Assembly: GCA_964386865.1 (NCBI GenBank)
Contig: CAYLUN010000058.1
Coordinates: 1-34,655 of the forward strand
Length of the DNA: 34,655 nt
Direction of reading: 5' to 3'
Source: CAYLUN01 sp964386865
Lineage (GTDB): Bacteria > Verrucomicrobiota > Kiritimatiellia > RFP12 > UBA1067
The position numbers and the translations under genes are program-made. The notes under the pieces are model-generated. The model saw nothing but the letters and a program-made list of their open reading frames with translations, was not told the origin of the DNA and made no database searches. This document shows positions 23,768 to 32,062 of the stretch, piece after piece (within the stretch, counting starts at the first letter, position 1; each line of letters opens with the position of its first letter).

Positions 23768-26374
23768 CTACCTCACCACAATCTCGTACCACACCGTCCG
23801 GTACTGCGGGCTGATCGCGATGACCGAACCGCCGTCCGCCGCCTGGGTCACCGGCACCTCGCCTGCACGCTCGCCGCGAGGATCGAGCGCGAAACACGTC
23901 GTTCGGGCAGGGTCGGATGGCAACGTCACCGTCGCCGAAACGCCCTCGACCAGCACCGTGCCGCTGCCCCACGACAGCCGGTCGCGCAGCGCCGCTGATT
24001 TCACGCCCACGGGCTCCAGCGCCGCGCCCTCGTTTTCGGCAACGCCTGTGGCCGCCAGAAGCACGCTGGCGGGCGCGCCTCTCTCGCCGAAGCCCGCGGC
24101 CTGGCGCGATGTCAGGGAGACCGTGGCCCAGCCGAGCCGCGTCTGGCCGACCGTCAGCTTGACGCCGCCCAGCGCGATCTCGCGGCCTTCGGGAAACCCG
24201 CTGAAAAGCTTCGTGTTCGGCGTGTTGACCGTCCAGTACGCCTTGCCTGGCAGCTCCCGGTTCCAGGTCAGCTCGCCCGTGTCGCTCGTCACAACCTTGG
24301 CGTCCGCGCCCACCTTCACCACCGTCGCCGGATCCGTGCCCGGCTTGCCCGCAACGTTCATCGCCGTCTTGTGGACGAGCGCGAGCGTGCCGTCGTAACC
24401 GACCGACCCGATGCTGGCGCTGATCGCCTTGGAACCCACGAGACGGTCGAAGTAGGCCGCCTCATCCAGCGCGCCGACCAGCGCCTTCTGCGCCTCGCGC
24501 ACGTCGCCGCGCACGTACATCGCCGCACAGGCGGGGAAATGCGCCAGCACCTCGGGGCGCGCGATCATGCTGAAGAAGTAGGTGTTGCGCTGCGGCTCGA
24601 AATCCGGGCTGTGGTTGTAGGTGTATTCGAATACGCCGTCCCAGCCCTGCAGCGCGCCGTACGCGCGCAGCATCGGCTGGCCTTCGGCGCCGTACTGGTT
24701 CGGAAACGGATGGTTGTACTCGCTGACCGTGTAGGGCTTACCGTCCACACGCTGCCCCGCCAGCCCGAGGATGCAACCCATCGAGTTGACCATCGGCTCG
24801 TTGCGGATCGACCACTTGGCGTTGACGCTCGGGTGGCACCAGTACGAGTGGTTATCGACATAATCCAGCTCGGCCTGAAGCTGCGGCGGGCTGTAGCCGA
24901 GCTGCGTGCCCGAGATCGGCGCCTTGACCTTCAGCTCCTGCTTCAGGTAGCTGGCGATGCCGGTCCAGTACGCGCGCTCGGAGTCCGTCAAGAACCGGTA
25001 GAAATCGCGGCGGGCCTGGAGCGTCACGAACCCGGCGCTCGTCACGATCGGCACCGAGCCGTCCTCGATGCGGGCGGCCTCGGCGAGCGCGCTCGCCGCG
25101 CCGCTCTGGAAGGAGAGGTCGTCGACCTCATACGCGCCCTCCGCGAAGCGCGTCAGCTGAACCTGCGCCTTGTCGGAGTCCGCCGCCGCGACAAACGGAA
25201 GCGTCAGCGCTTTCCACGCGGGGCCGACCTGGACCGTCCTGTGGACACCCAGCGAGCGCCAGCCGTCTTTCGTGTCCGCGACCGCCAGCCCGAGCGTCGC
25301 CTCGCCGGCGCCCTTTGTGCGGCGGACTTTGAACGAGAGCGTGTAAGCCTGGCTCTTCTTCACCGACACCGTACGAAACAGCTTGGGGAAGAACTCGTCT
25401 CCCCCGCGCGTCACAGCGATTTTGAAAACCCCGTCAGCAGCCGCCGCGGTGGCCGCTGCCGTTCCCAGCGAGAGCATCCACCGCTTGCCGTCGACCGCGA
25501 CGGGCTCCGCGAAGCCGCCCTCCGCGATCTGCTCGCCGCCCAGTGGCGACGCGACCCACTTCCACGCGTCGCGCATCGCCGCCGTATCGCCGTATGTACT
25601 GCGCAGCCAGGCGTTCCACTGCTTGCGGAGCTCGCCCGCATAGGGCTCCTGCAACTGGTCGAGCGCGCCGCCGTGGTAGTTGTTGAACAGCGCGTTCTCG
25701 TTATTGATCTCGACCACCGCCACGCAGGGGTCGTCGGCGTACGCCAGGCCGGTGTATGGGTTCACCCGGGCCAGCAGGGCCTTTGCATAGGCCTTTTCGG
25801 AGGCGATCATGCGTGGGTCAAAGAAGCTGAGCCCCTTCGGGAAGCGCGCGACGTGAAGGTTCATGTCCACGTAGATGCCGCGCTTCTTGAGTGCGGCGAC
25901 TAAGTAGTCCTGACGCTCGACCTGCTCGGGCGCGAACTGGAACGGTGCGGCCGGGTCAGCCGCGAAGGCGGCCGGCAGCGCACCACCCTTGCCGAAAATG
26001 CCGGCCTCCTTCTCCGTCATGAAGTTGCCGTACTCGGCGTCAAAATAGTGCAGGCGCACGCAGTTGATGCCAAAGCGCGCGAGCCTCGCGGCCAGCTTGT
26101 CCGCCTGCTCGTGCGCCGGAAAGTTCGCGGGGCCGGTCAGGTTCGTCGCGTGCAGCCGCACGCGCCCCGCGTCGTTCACGAAATGGCCGCCCTCCGCGCG
26201 CACAAAGCCATGCTTGCCGGCCGGCGCCTCCAGCAGGTGCGCCATGCTCGACGCGTTGTCCGGCCCGTCGTACGAGATGAGGAAGGGGAAGAGCGGCGCG
26301 GGAACTTGCGCGCGCGCGGCCAGCACCAAGCCGAACATGCCCGCGAAACCGATCTTCATAGCCTGTGTGAACAT
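23768..26374 (-). CDS. Secreted clan GH-A glycoside hydrolase with inserted carbohydrate-binding module (1)
   Basis: This 868-residue paralogue of the 21063 gene product has the same order: signal peptide (MKIGFAGMFGLVLAARA), barrel start (LHATNLTGPANFPAHEQAD), putative acid/base Glu226 in VEINNENA, an inserted sandwich domain at about 290-423 (AYTLSFKVRRTKGAG), putative nucleophile Glu552 in YTVSEYNHPFPN, and a C-terminal beta region. The second half of the barrel has SGTQLGYSP and DNHSYWCHP, shared with the twin. The start at 26374 has GGAG seven bases upstream; a second ATG five codons later is possible. Both proteins probably act on beta-linked plant polysaccharide together with the GH10 xylanase. 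Divergence in the loops before the acid/base may mean different specificities. Confidence 0.8.
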   Translation of the reverse strand: MFTQAMKIGFAGMFGLVLAARAQVPAPLFPFLISYDGPDNASSMAHLLEAPAGKHGFVRAEGGHFVNDAGRVRLHATNLTGPANFPAHEQADKLAARLARFGINCVRLHYFDAEYGNFMTEKEAGIFGKGGALPAAFAADPAAPFQFAPEQVERQDYLVAALKKRGIYVDMNLHVARFPKGLSFFDPRMIASEKAYAKALLARVNPYTGLAYADDPCVAVVEINNENALFNNYHGGALDQLQEPYAGELRKQWNAWLRSTYGDTAAMRDAWKWVASPLGGEQIAEGGFAEPVAVDGKRWMLSLGTAAATAAAADGVFKIAVTRGGDEFFPKLFRTVSVKKSQAYTLSFKVRRTKGAGEATLGLAVADTKDGWRSLGVHRTVQVGPAWKALTLPFVAAADSDKAQVQLTRFAEGAYEVDDLSFQSGAASALAEAARIEDGSVPIVTSAGFVTLQARRDFYRFLTDSERAYWTGIASYLKQELKVKAPISGTQLGYSPPQLQAELDYVDNHSYWCHPSVNAKWSIRNEPMVNSMGCILGLAGQRVDGKPYTVSEYNHPFPNQYGAEGQPMLRAYGALQGWDGVFEYTYNHSPDFEPQRNTYFFSMIARPEVLAHFPACAAMYVRGDVREAQKALVGALDEAAYFDRLVGSKAISASIGSVGYDGTLALVHKTAMNVAGKPGTDPATVVKVGADAKVVTSDTGELTWNRELPGKAYWTVNTPNTKLFSGFPEGREIALGGVKLTVGQTRLGWATVSLTSRQAAGFGERGAPASVLLAATGVAENEGAALEPVGVKSAALRDRLSWGSGTVLVEGVSATVTLPSDPARTTCFALDPRGERAGEVPVTQAADGGSVIAISPQYRTVWYEIVVR

Positions 26375-26465
26375 GAGGTTGCTCCATTCTCTGCGACGTT
26401 TACGATACGGCCCGCAAGGAGGCGGTCCTCCAGCGCGACGCGAGATCACGGCGAAGACCCTCGCC

Positions 26466-26565
26466 GGGAGGGACGAGCGCCTGCGCGTCCGCGGCTCGGC
26501 ACAGCCTCACCCTCCAGCGCCCGCGATTCCGGCCCGCTCTGGAGGGCGAACCTGTGGTGAGCCGC
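26466..26565. repeat. Composite repeat: cruciform half, dispersed repeat and its inverted copy
   Basis: 26466-26494 matches 18319-18347 at 28 of 29 positions. It continues into copy 3 of the GCGGCTCGG repeat (26491-26517). An inverted copy (26539-26565) pairs with copy 3 at 22 of 27 positions around a 21-base loop, giving a long hairpin. It occupies the 252-base gap between xylanase and GH-A enzyme 1, which has no gene. Confidence 0.75.
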
Positions 26566-26626
26566 GAGAGGCGGACAGCGAGAGTCGAAGCCGCTGTCAT
26601 CCGCCTCACAACCCTTCTCACGCCTT

Positions 26627-28099
26627 CTACAGCGCGAACTCGGCGCTCTTCGCCGCGCCCGACGCGTCTTTCCAGCTCAGTCGGTAGCGGCCCTTAAAGC
26701 CGCGGAACTTCACCTCGCCGCCCTCGCCCGCCTGGACCGTGGTCCGCGTCTTCCATTCGTCGTTGATCAGCTTGTTCAGCGCGTGGTAGGAAGGCTTGGG
26801 CTCCATGTCGCGGGTGAAAATCCCCGAGATCGTCGGCTCGCCCGGCGCGCCGCAGTCGTCCACCACGTTCCACCAGGTGATGCCCATCATCGGCTTGACG
26901 CTGAACCACACGCGGTAGAGGTTGCGCGCGAGCACCGCCTGGATATCGAACCCGCGCGCGTCGCTGCCCGGAGAGGTAATCGTGATCTCGCTGATATGGA
27001 GGGGCAGCCCCGCCTGCGCGAGCGTCTCCATCGTGGCCCGCACCTCGCTCGGCGAGTTGACCGGCTTGCCGATCCGCTTGCCCGCCGCCAGGTCCAGGCA
27101 CTCCTGGGGGTTGAAGAGGTGCATCTGCGACCCCATGATGTCGATGCGGCAGCCCCGCGCCTGCAGGTCCTTCACCTGGTTCACATAGGCCTGGTTGTTC
27201 AGGTAGTCGTTGATGTTCAGCGCCACGCTCTTCGGGAAGAGACGGCCCGCCGTCTGGAAGGTTTGATACGTGTAGTCGCCCGGCATCAGCCCGTAGGTGC
27301 TCTTGCAGATGCCGTCGCCCGGAATCATGAGCCCGCGCTCAAAGTCAACCGCGCTCTCGTTGACGATGTCCCAGCTCTGCAGGCGGCTGCCGTAGTGCTC
27401 GATCAGCTCCACGACGCGCTTCTCGAAAAGCCGCCTCATCTCCTTCGCGTAGGTCGGCGCTAGCGCCTCGATCTGGGCGGGTGTCAGCTTATTGATGTCT
27501 TTGCCGAGCGCCGTGATCTTCGCCTTCTCCTCCGCCGGGCAGAACTGCTCGAAGAGCCAGTCGGGGTGGTGCCACTTGCGGTTGCCCCAGGTCATGTTGT
27601 GCCCGTGCAGGCGGATGCCCTTGCTCTCACAGAAGGCCACGACCGGGTCGGTGGCCGGCCGCCGCCAGTGCGGCTCGCTCTTCGGCTCTTTCGCGCCGTT
27701 CCAGTAGGCCTCGGTGTCCCGCTCGGCCTCGCTGAAGCGCGGCTTGCCCGGCTCCATCTCGAACTTCTTCCAGTAGAACGCGATCGTCGCCGAATTGAAC
27801 AGCGTGCCGTACAGCTCCTTGTACGTGCGGTTGCGCTCGGTCGTCCCCAGCTGGTTGAAGTTGAAGATGTGCGCGCCGAAGATGAAGGCGTGCGAGAGCT
27901 GCTCGACCTTAACCTCCGTGCCGGCCGCCACACCTTCGACCTTGAACGCGCCGTCCGCCTTGCGGTTCTGCTCGATGTCGCGGTCGATGCGAGCCTGCTC
28001 CTCCGGGCCCCACAGCTTCCAGTACGCCTCGCTCATCGCGTCCGCGCCGTGCGCCGCCACAACCGCCAGCCCCAAACACCCGATCAGCAAACTTCTCAT
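26627..28099 (-). CDS. Secreted GH10 endo-1,4-beta-xylanase
   Basis: This 490-residue protein has a signal peptide (LLIGCLGLAVVAAHG). The GH10 barrel shows FIFGAHIFNFNQ, RLHGHNMTWGN (substrate-binding HGHN), the acid/base Glu248 in SWDIVNESA, MGSQMHLF, and the nucleophile Glu371 in LPLHISEITIT, all family signatures. A late segment GITWWNVVDD matches the final barrel strand. About 60 residues after the barrel may be a small C-terminal beta region. The start is fixed by GGAGGAGAG before the ATG at 28099. The enzyme cleaves the xylan backbone in the periplasm or outside the cell. It lies 58 bases downstream of the GH13 gene. Confidence 0.9.
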   Translation of the reverse strand: MRSLLIGCLGLAVVAAHGADAMSEAYWKLWGPEEQARIDRDIEQNRKADGAFKVEGVAAGTEVKVEQLSHAFIFGAHIFNFNQLGTTERNRTYKELYGTLFNSATIAFYWKKFEMEPGKPRFSEAERDTEAYWNGAKEPKSEPHWRRPATDPVVAFCESKGIRLHGHNMTWGNRKWHHPDWLFEQFCPAEEKAKITALGKDINKLTPAQIEALAPTYAKEMRRLFEKRVVELIEHYGSRLQSWDIVNESAVDFERGLMIPGDGICKSTYGLMPGDYTYQTFQTAGRLFPKSVALNINDYLNNQAYVNQVKDLQARGCRIDIMGSQMHLFNPQECLDLAAGKRIGKPVNSPSEVRATMETLAQAGLPLHISEITITSPGSDARGFDIQAVLARNLYRVWFSVKPMMGITWWNVVDDCGAPGEPTISGIFTRDMEPKPSYHALNKLINDEWKTRTTVQAGEGGEVKFRGFKGRYRLSWKDASGAAKSAEFAL

Positions 28100-28157
28100 T
28101 TTCTCTCTCCTCCGCGCACTACGCGCCTCCGCGTGACCTAACATTTAAACCCCGCCC

Positions 28158-29591
28158 TCACCGCTTCCCGGCCCAATATCCGTACGCGCCAAGCTTGAAG
28201 CCGTCCGCCGCGCCGCCCTCCGCCCGCGCGGACACCAGCGGCTTGAGCGTGCCTCCCTCAAGTCCAGAAACCTTCACGTTCACAGGCTGGCCCGTCAGAT
28301 TCACGACCGTTATCAGGCGCTCGCCGCCGAGCGTGCGCGCGAAGGAGAGCACCGCCTCAGGCGCACCGTTGTCGAGCCACGTCAGCTCGCCCTGCGTCAG
28401 CGCCTGCTCGGTCTTGCGCAGCGTGCAGAGCTTCTGGCAGAACGCGAAGCGCGCCTCGGCCGGCGTGGCAGCCAGCCCTCCCTTCCTGTCGCGCGCGGGA
28501 GGGCGGGGTGCCACCCCCGCCGCACGTCCGTCGTCCGGCCAATTGATCGGCAGGCGGCCGTAGATGCTGTGCTTGGCCGTGTCGGCGACCTCCTGCCCGT
28601 TGTAGAGAAACGGCACGCCGTCAAGCGTGAAGAGGGCGGCGAGCGCCGCCTCCACGCGGTCCGCCCCCCAGCGCTTCTCGACGCGGTTGTCGTAGTCGTC
28701 GTTGGCGATGTCGTGGTTGTCGATGAAGCGCACGAACTTGGCCCCGCCTTTCGGGCGCTCCTTGCTCATCGTCTCCCACAGCTTGCGGATGGCGGCGGCG
28801 CTCTCCCACGTCTTGTACGCGTCGCCCCAGCCGTAGCACAGGTCGAAGGCCTTGAGCTGGTTCTCCTTCTTTGTGCCCTCTGCGAGCATGCCCACGTCGG
28901 GCCGGATCTTCTCCAGGCGCTCGCGCCCCGTCTCCCAGAAATCCAGCGGAATGCCGTCGGCCACGTCGCAGCGGAAGCCGTCCACACCGTAGTCGCGCAC
29001 CCACAGCTCCATGTTCTGCCACAGGTACTCGCGCAGCGCGGGGCTGGCGAAGTTCAGGCCCGGAAAATTCCACGACTTGAGCACAATCTTGCCCTCTTTG
29101 TCGCGCTGCACAAACTCCGGGTGCCGCTCAAGGAACACCGCCTTGGGGCCACAGTGCAGAAAAACCATGTCCAGCAGCACGCGTAGCTTCAGCGCGTGCG
29201 CGGCCGCCACAAACTCCTTCAGCTCCTGGTCCGTGCCGTACTCGGGATCGACGTGATAGAAATCCTTCATGCGGTACGGATTGCGCGGGTTGTTCAGCCC
29301 CGACTTCTTCTGGCGCGGGCTCCAGTAGGCCGGGTCCATGTCGTCGTCCGACACGAACACCGGGCAGAGGTAGAGCACCGTCACGCCCAGCTCGGCCAAG
29401 CGCGGCAGCCGAGCCTGCGCGGCCTTGAGCGTGCCCTCGGGCGTAAAGGCCCGCAGGTACACCTGGTACATCACGCCATCCGTCACCCAAGCCGGCGACG
29501 TCCGCGCCTGCCGCTGGCTCAGCGGCACCTCGGCCGCCTGCGCCGCGATGCCCCCCATCGCAAGTGCGATCAGCCCGACTAGCCTTCTCAT
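28158..29591 (-). CDS. Secreted GH13 alpha-amylase-family enzyme
   Basis: This 477-residue protein has a signal peptide (LVGLIALAMGGIAAQA). GH13 regions are visible: VMYQVYLRAFTPEG at the barrel start, LLDMVFLHCG (region I), GFRCDVAD with nucleophile Asp209, LAEGTKKE with general acid Glu238, and FIDNHDIAN with Asp294. NGQEVAD follows, as in many maltogenic or glucanotransferase-type members. Residues about 357-373 (around GVAPRPPARDRKGG) are encoded by a palindromic insert and replace the usual loop before the last barrel helix. A short C-terminal beta domain (LITVVNLTGQPVNV) follows. GGAGG lies seven bases before the ATG. Alpha-glucan hydrolysis is the likely role; the exact specificity is unknown. 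Confidence 0.88.
   Translation of the reverse strand: MRRLVGLIALAMGGIAAQAAEVPLSQRQARTSPAWVTDGVMYQVYLRAFTPEGTLKAAQARLPRLAELGVTVLYLCPVFVSDDDMDPAYWSPRQKKSGLNNPRNPYRMKDFYHVDPEYGTDQELKEFVAAAHALKLRVLLDMVFLHCGPKAVFLERHPEFVQRDKEGKIVLKSWNFPGLNFASPALREYLWQNMELWVRDYGVDGFRCDVADGIPLDFWETGRERLEKIRPDVGMLAEGTKKENQLKAFDLCYGWGDAYKTWESAAAIRKLWETMSKERPKGGAKFVRFIDNHDIANDDYDNRVEKRWGADRVEAALAALFTLDGVPFLYNGQEVADTAKHSIYGRLPINWPDDGRAAGVAPRPPARDRKGGLAATPAEARFAFCQKLCTLRKTEQALTQGELTWLDNGAPEAVLSFARTLGGERLITVVNLTGQPVNVKVSGLEGGTLKPLVSARAEGGAADGFKLGAYGYWAGKR
28475..28521. repeat. Double palindrome inside the amylase gene
   Basis: GCCCTCCC (28475-28482) pairs perfectly with GGGAGGGC (28497-28504), and the overlapping GGCGGGG (28502-28508) pairs with CCCCGCC (28515-28521). 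It resembles the intergenic palindromes (GGGAGGG words) but is translated in frame. Confidence 0.65.
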
Positions 29592-29641
29592 ATCTTCGCC
29601 TCCACTCTTACGGTCTTTACTGTATCGCGCTGAGGCAAGAC

Positions 29642-29697
29642 AGACTAGCGCAAATTACGCAAAATCTTTATCACTTTTGCGTAATCTGCGAGACTAG
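29642..29697. repeat. 16-bp inverted repeat flanked by 7-bp direct repeats
   Basis: CGCAAATTACGCAAAA (29649-29664) pairs with TTTTGCGTAATCTGCG (29675-29690) at 15 of 16 positions, with a 10-base loop. AGACTAG lies directly on both sides (29642-29648 and 29691-29697). It sits between GH36 stop and GH13 start and could be an attenuating hairpin, an operator, or a tiny inserted element with target duplication. Confidence 0.7.
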
Positions 29698-29713
29698 GGA
29701 AGCGAAAAGGAAT

Positions 29714-31981
29714 CTACTCCGCAGACAGCTCAAAGACCGCGGAGTCGTAGTCGCCCTCGAGCTTGACCGGCACGCCCATGGCCATGAGCGCCGCGCCGCC
29801 GAGCGTCTGCCCGCCGATGCGCGAGTGGTCGCGCTTCTCTTTGTTCAGCTCGGTCACGCGGTAGCGCGTGGCCGGGTCGAGGCCCTGCACCATCAGCGGC
29901 GCGGGGTAGTCGCTCATGATCCCGCGGTTCAGCCCGTACAGGAAGAGCACGGCCTTGCGCTTGTCGTCGCTGACGTACATGAGCGAGGCGTAGCTGTGCT
30001 CCCACGGGGAGACGAGGCGGTAGAGGTCGCCCTGCTGGATCACCGGGCGCAGGCGCTTGTAATCCGCCACGGCCTTCTTCGCGAAGGCGACCTCTTCAGC
30101 CGCCATTTTCTTGGGGTGCAGCTCAAAGCCGAGGCGTCCGGACATCGCCACGTCGAAGCGGAACTTGAGCGGCGTCGAGCGGTGCGTCTGCTCGTTGGGC
30201 GAGATCGTCACGTGCGCGGCCATGGCGCAGGCGGGGTAGAAGTGGCCGGCGCCCCACTGGATAAACACGCGCTGCCGCGCGTCGGTGTTGTCCGAGGTCC
30301 AGAACTCGTCCGCGTAGCGCAGGAAGCCGTAGTCCATGTGCGCGCCGCCCGACGAGCACGCCTTCATGATGATGTCCGGGTACTTGGCGTGCAGGCGGCC
30401 CAGCAGGTCGTACAGGCCGGCCGTGTAGTCGAACCAGAGGTTGGGCTGGCGGTCCGCCGCGAGGTAGGTCGAGCCCGCGTTGCTGATCTCGGCGTTCGCG
30501 TCCCACTTGATGTAGGCGAGGCCGGGAATGCTGGTGACCAGCGCGTCCATCTGGCCGTAGATGTTGTCGCGCAGGGCGGGGTTGGTCATGTCCAGCACCA
30601 CCTGCGTGCCGCCGCGGCCTTGGCGCAGCGGGCGCGTCTTCTCGCGCAGCACCCAGTCGGGGTGCGCGTCGACCAGCTCACTCGTGGTGTTCGCCATCTC
30701 GGGCTCGACCCAGATGCCGAACTTGAGCCCGCGCGCCTTGGCCTCGTCCGCCAAGGAGCCCAGGCCCTTGGGCAGCTTCTTCTCGTTCAGCACCCAGTCG
30801 CCGAGGCCGCGCTTGTCGTCGTCGCGGGCGTACTTGCCGCGGGCGAACCAGCCGTCGTCGACCACGAACATCTCGCCGCCCAGCTCCTGCACGCCGTCCA
30901 TCATGTCCGTGAGCGTCTTCTCGTTGAAGTCGAAGTAGGCGCCCTCCCAGCTGTTCAGCAGCACGGGCCGCAGCAGGTGGCCGTCGCGCAGCTGGCTGTC
31001 GCGCGCCCAGCGGTGCAGGTTGCGGGAGACCTGGCCCTTGCCCGCCGCCGAGTACGTGAGAATCATCTTGGGCGTGGTCAGCGTCTTGCCCGCGTCCAGC
31101 GTGTACGCGCCGTTGCCCGTGTCAGGCCCGGCGTTGAGCGAGAGCGCGTCGATGAAGTCGTGCCCGATCGAGATCGACCACGAGCCGCTCCACGCCAGCG
31201 CGCCGCCGATCACGCGGCCAGCCGTCTCCGTGGCCCGCTCGCCGACCGAGAGCATGAACGACGCGTTGTTGCCGAAGGCCGAGCGCACGCCGGAGCGCGA
31301 CGTCATGCTCACGGTCTGGCCCAGCGCCACGGGCGCCTCGGCGAGCTGGTTCTCGCTGGCCCACTGGCCGGCGAGCGTGAGCAGGTGGAACTCCTTCTCA
31401 ATCAGCGGGAAGACCAGCGCCAGCGAGTCCATGCGCAGCAGCTTGACCGGCGCCGCCTCGCTGTGCCGGATCTCGACCCACGTCTCGACCACGTCGCTCG
31501 CCTCGACCGCGCGGAAGTGCTGCGTGACGGTGAACGGGTAGACGCTGTCCTTCAGCTCCAGCACGAGGTGCGTCACGCCGGGCTTGTCCTCGACCGTCTT
31601 CGCGCCCTTGGCAACCAGCTCGGTGGAGGTCACGCCGTCCGCGTGGATTACGGCCAGGCCGCCGAACTTGTTCATGGTGCCGGAACGGTCATTATCACTA
31701 CCGTAAACCGAGTACGTAGCGGGTTTTCGATACCCGAAAAAGTTTCCCCATTCAGCAGTTGGAAACGCCAAAACGTTCACGTCGTCGCTCTTTTCGATCT
31801 TCGCGCCGTAATGAACCATGAGCCACGTGTTTTCGTTCTTGCGGAACGCCATGGTCGTGTTCTTGGTCTGCAGCAGGAAGTCGTTTTCGACCGCCGCCGC
31901 TCCCGCCCACCCCGCCAATGTGGTTCCTGCCGCAATAATACTGAGACACCAGAACTCTGCCAACTTAGCATTGCACTTCAT
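29714..31981 (-). CDS. Secreted GH36 alpha-galactosidase
   Basis: This 755-residue protein has a signal peptide (SIIAAGTTLAGWAGAAA), an N-terminal beta-supersandwich domain (to about residue 330), a barrel and a C-terminal beta domain, the length usual for bacterial GH36. Signatures are MFVVDDGWFARG, LKFGIWVEPEMAN, YIKWDANAEI with probable nucleophile Asp494, ACSSGGAHMDYG, and FWTSDNTDA with probable acid/base Asp564. It removes alpha-galactosyl groups from galactomannan or raffinose-type glycans. AAGGAGAG precedes the ATG. As the first gene of the ten-gene minus-strand run it may mark the operon start, but no convincing promoter was seen in 31982-32062. Confidence 0.9.
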   Translation of the reverse strand: MKCNAKLAEFWCLSIIAAGTTLAGWAGAAAVENDFLLQTKNTTMAFRKNENTWLMVHYGAKIEKSDDVNVLAFPTAEWGNFFGYRKPATYSVYGSDNDRSGTMNKFGGLAVIHADGVTSTELVAKGAKTVEDKPGVTHLVLELKDSVYPFTVTQHFRAVEASDVVETWVEIRHSEAAPVKLLRMDSLALVFPLIEKEFHLLTLAGQWASENQLAEAPVALGQTVSMTSRSGVRSAFGNNASFMLSVGERATETAGRVIGGALAWSGSWSISIGHDFIDALSLNAGPDTGNGAYTLDAGKTLTTPKMILTYSAAGKGQVSRNLHRWARDSQLRDGHLLRPVLLNSWEGAYFDFNEKTLTDMMDGVQELGGEMFVVDDGWFARGKYARDDDKRGLGDWVLNEKKLPKGLGSLADEAKARGLKFGIWVEPEMANTTSELVDAHPDWVLREKTRPLRQGRGGTQVVLDMTNPALRDNIYGQMDALVTSIPGLAYIKWDANAEISNAGSTYLAADRQPNLWFDYTAGLYDLLGRLHAKYPDIIMKACSSGGAHMDYGFLRYADEFWTSDNTDARQRVFIQWGAGHFYPACAMAAHVTISPNEQTHRSTPLKFRFDVAMSGRLGFELHPKKMAAEEVAFAKKAVADYKRLRPVIQQGDLYRLVSPWEHSYASLMYVSDDKRKAVLFLYGLNRGIMSDYPAPLMVQGLDPATRYRVTELNKEKRDHSRIGGQTLGGAALMAMGVPVKLEGDYDSAVFELSAE

Positions 31982-32062
31982 TACTTCTCTCCTTCAGCTT
32001 TTGTGAACGAATATGTGTGCCAATGGGTATAGGTTTGCCACACCCTGATGAATGATTCCGCG

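Noticed and set aside
29564..32032. 822-codon plus-strand open frame over the GH36 gene
   Set aside because: Antisense to a gene with complete GH36 signatures; composition typical of shadow frames.
31982..32062. Sigma-54-like promoter (TGGCAC word) before the GH36 gene
   Set aside because: The -12 element does not fit at the required spacing; a single TGGCAC word is not enough.
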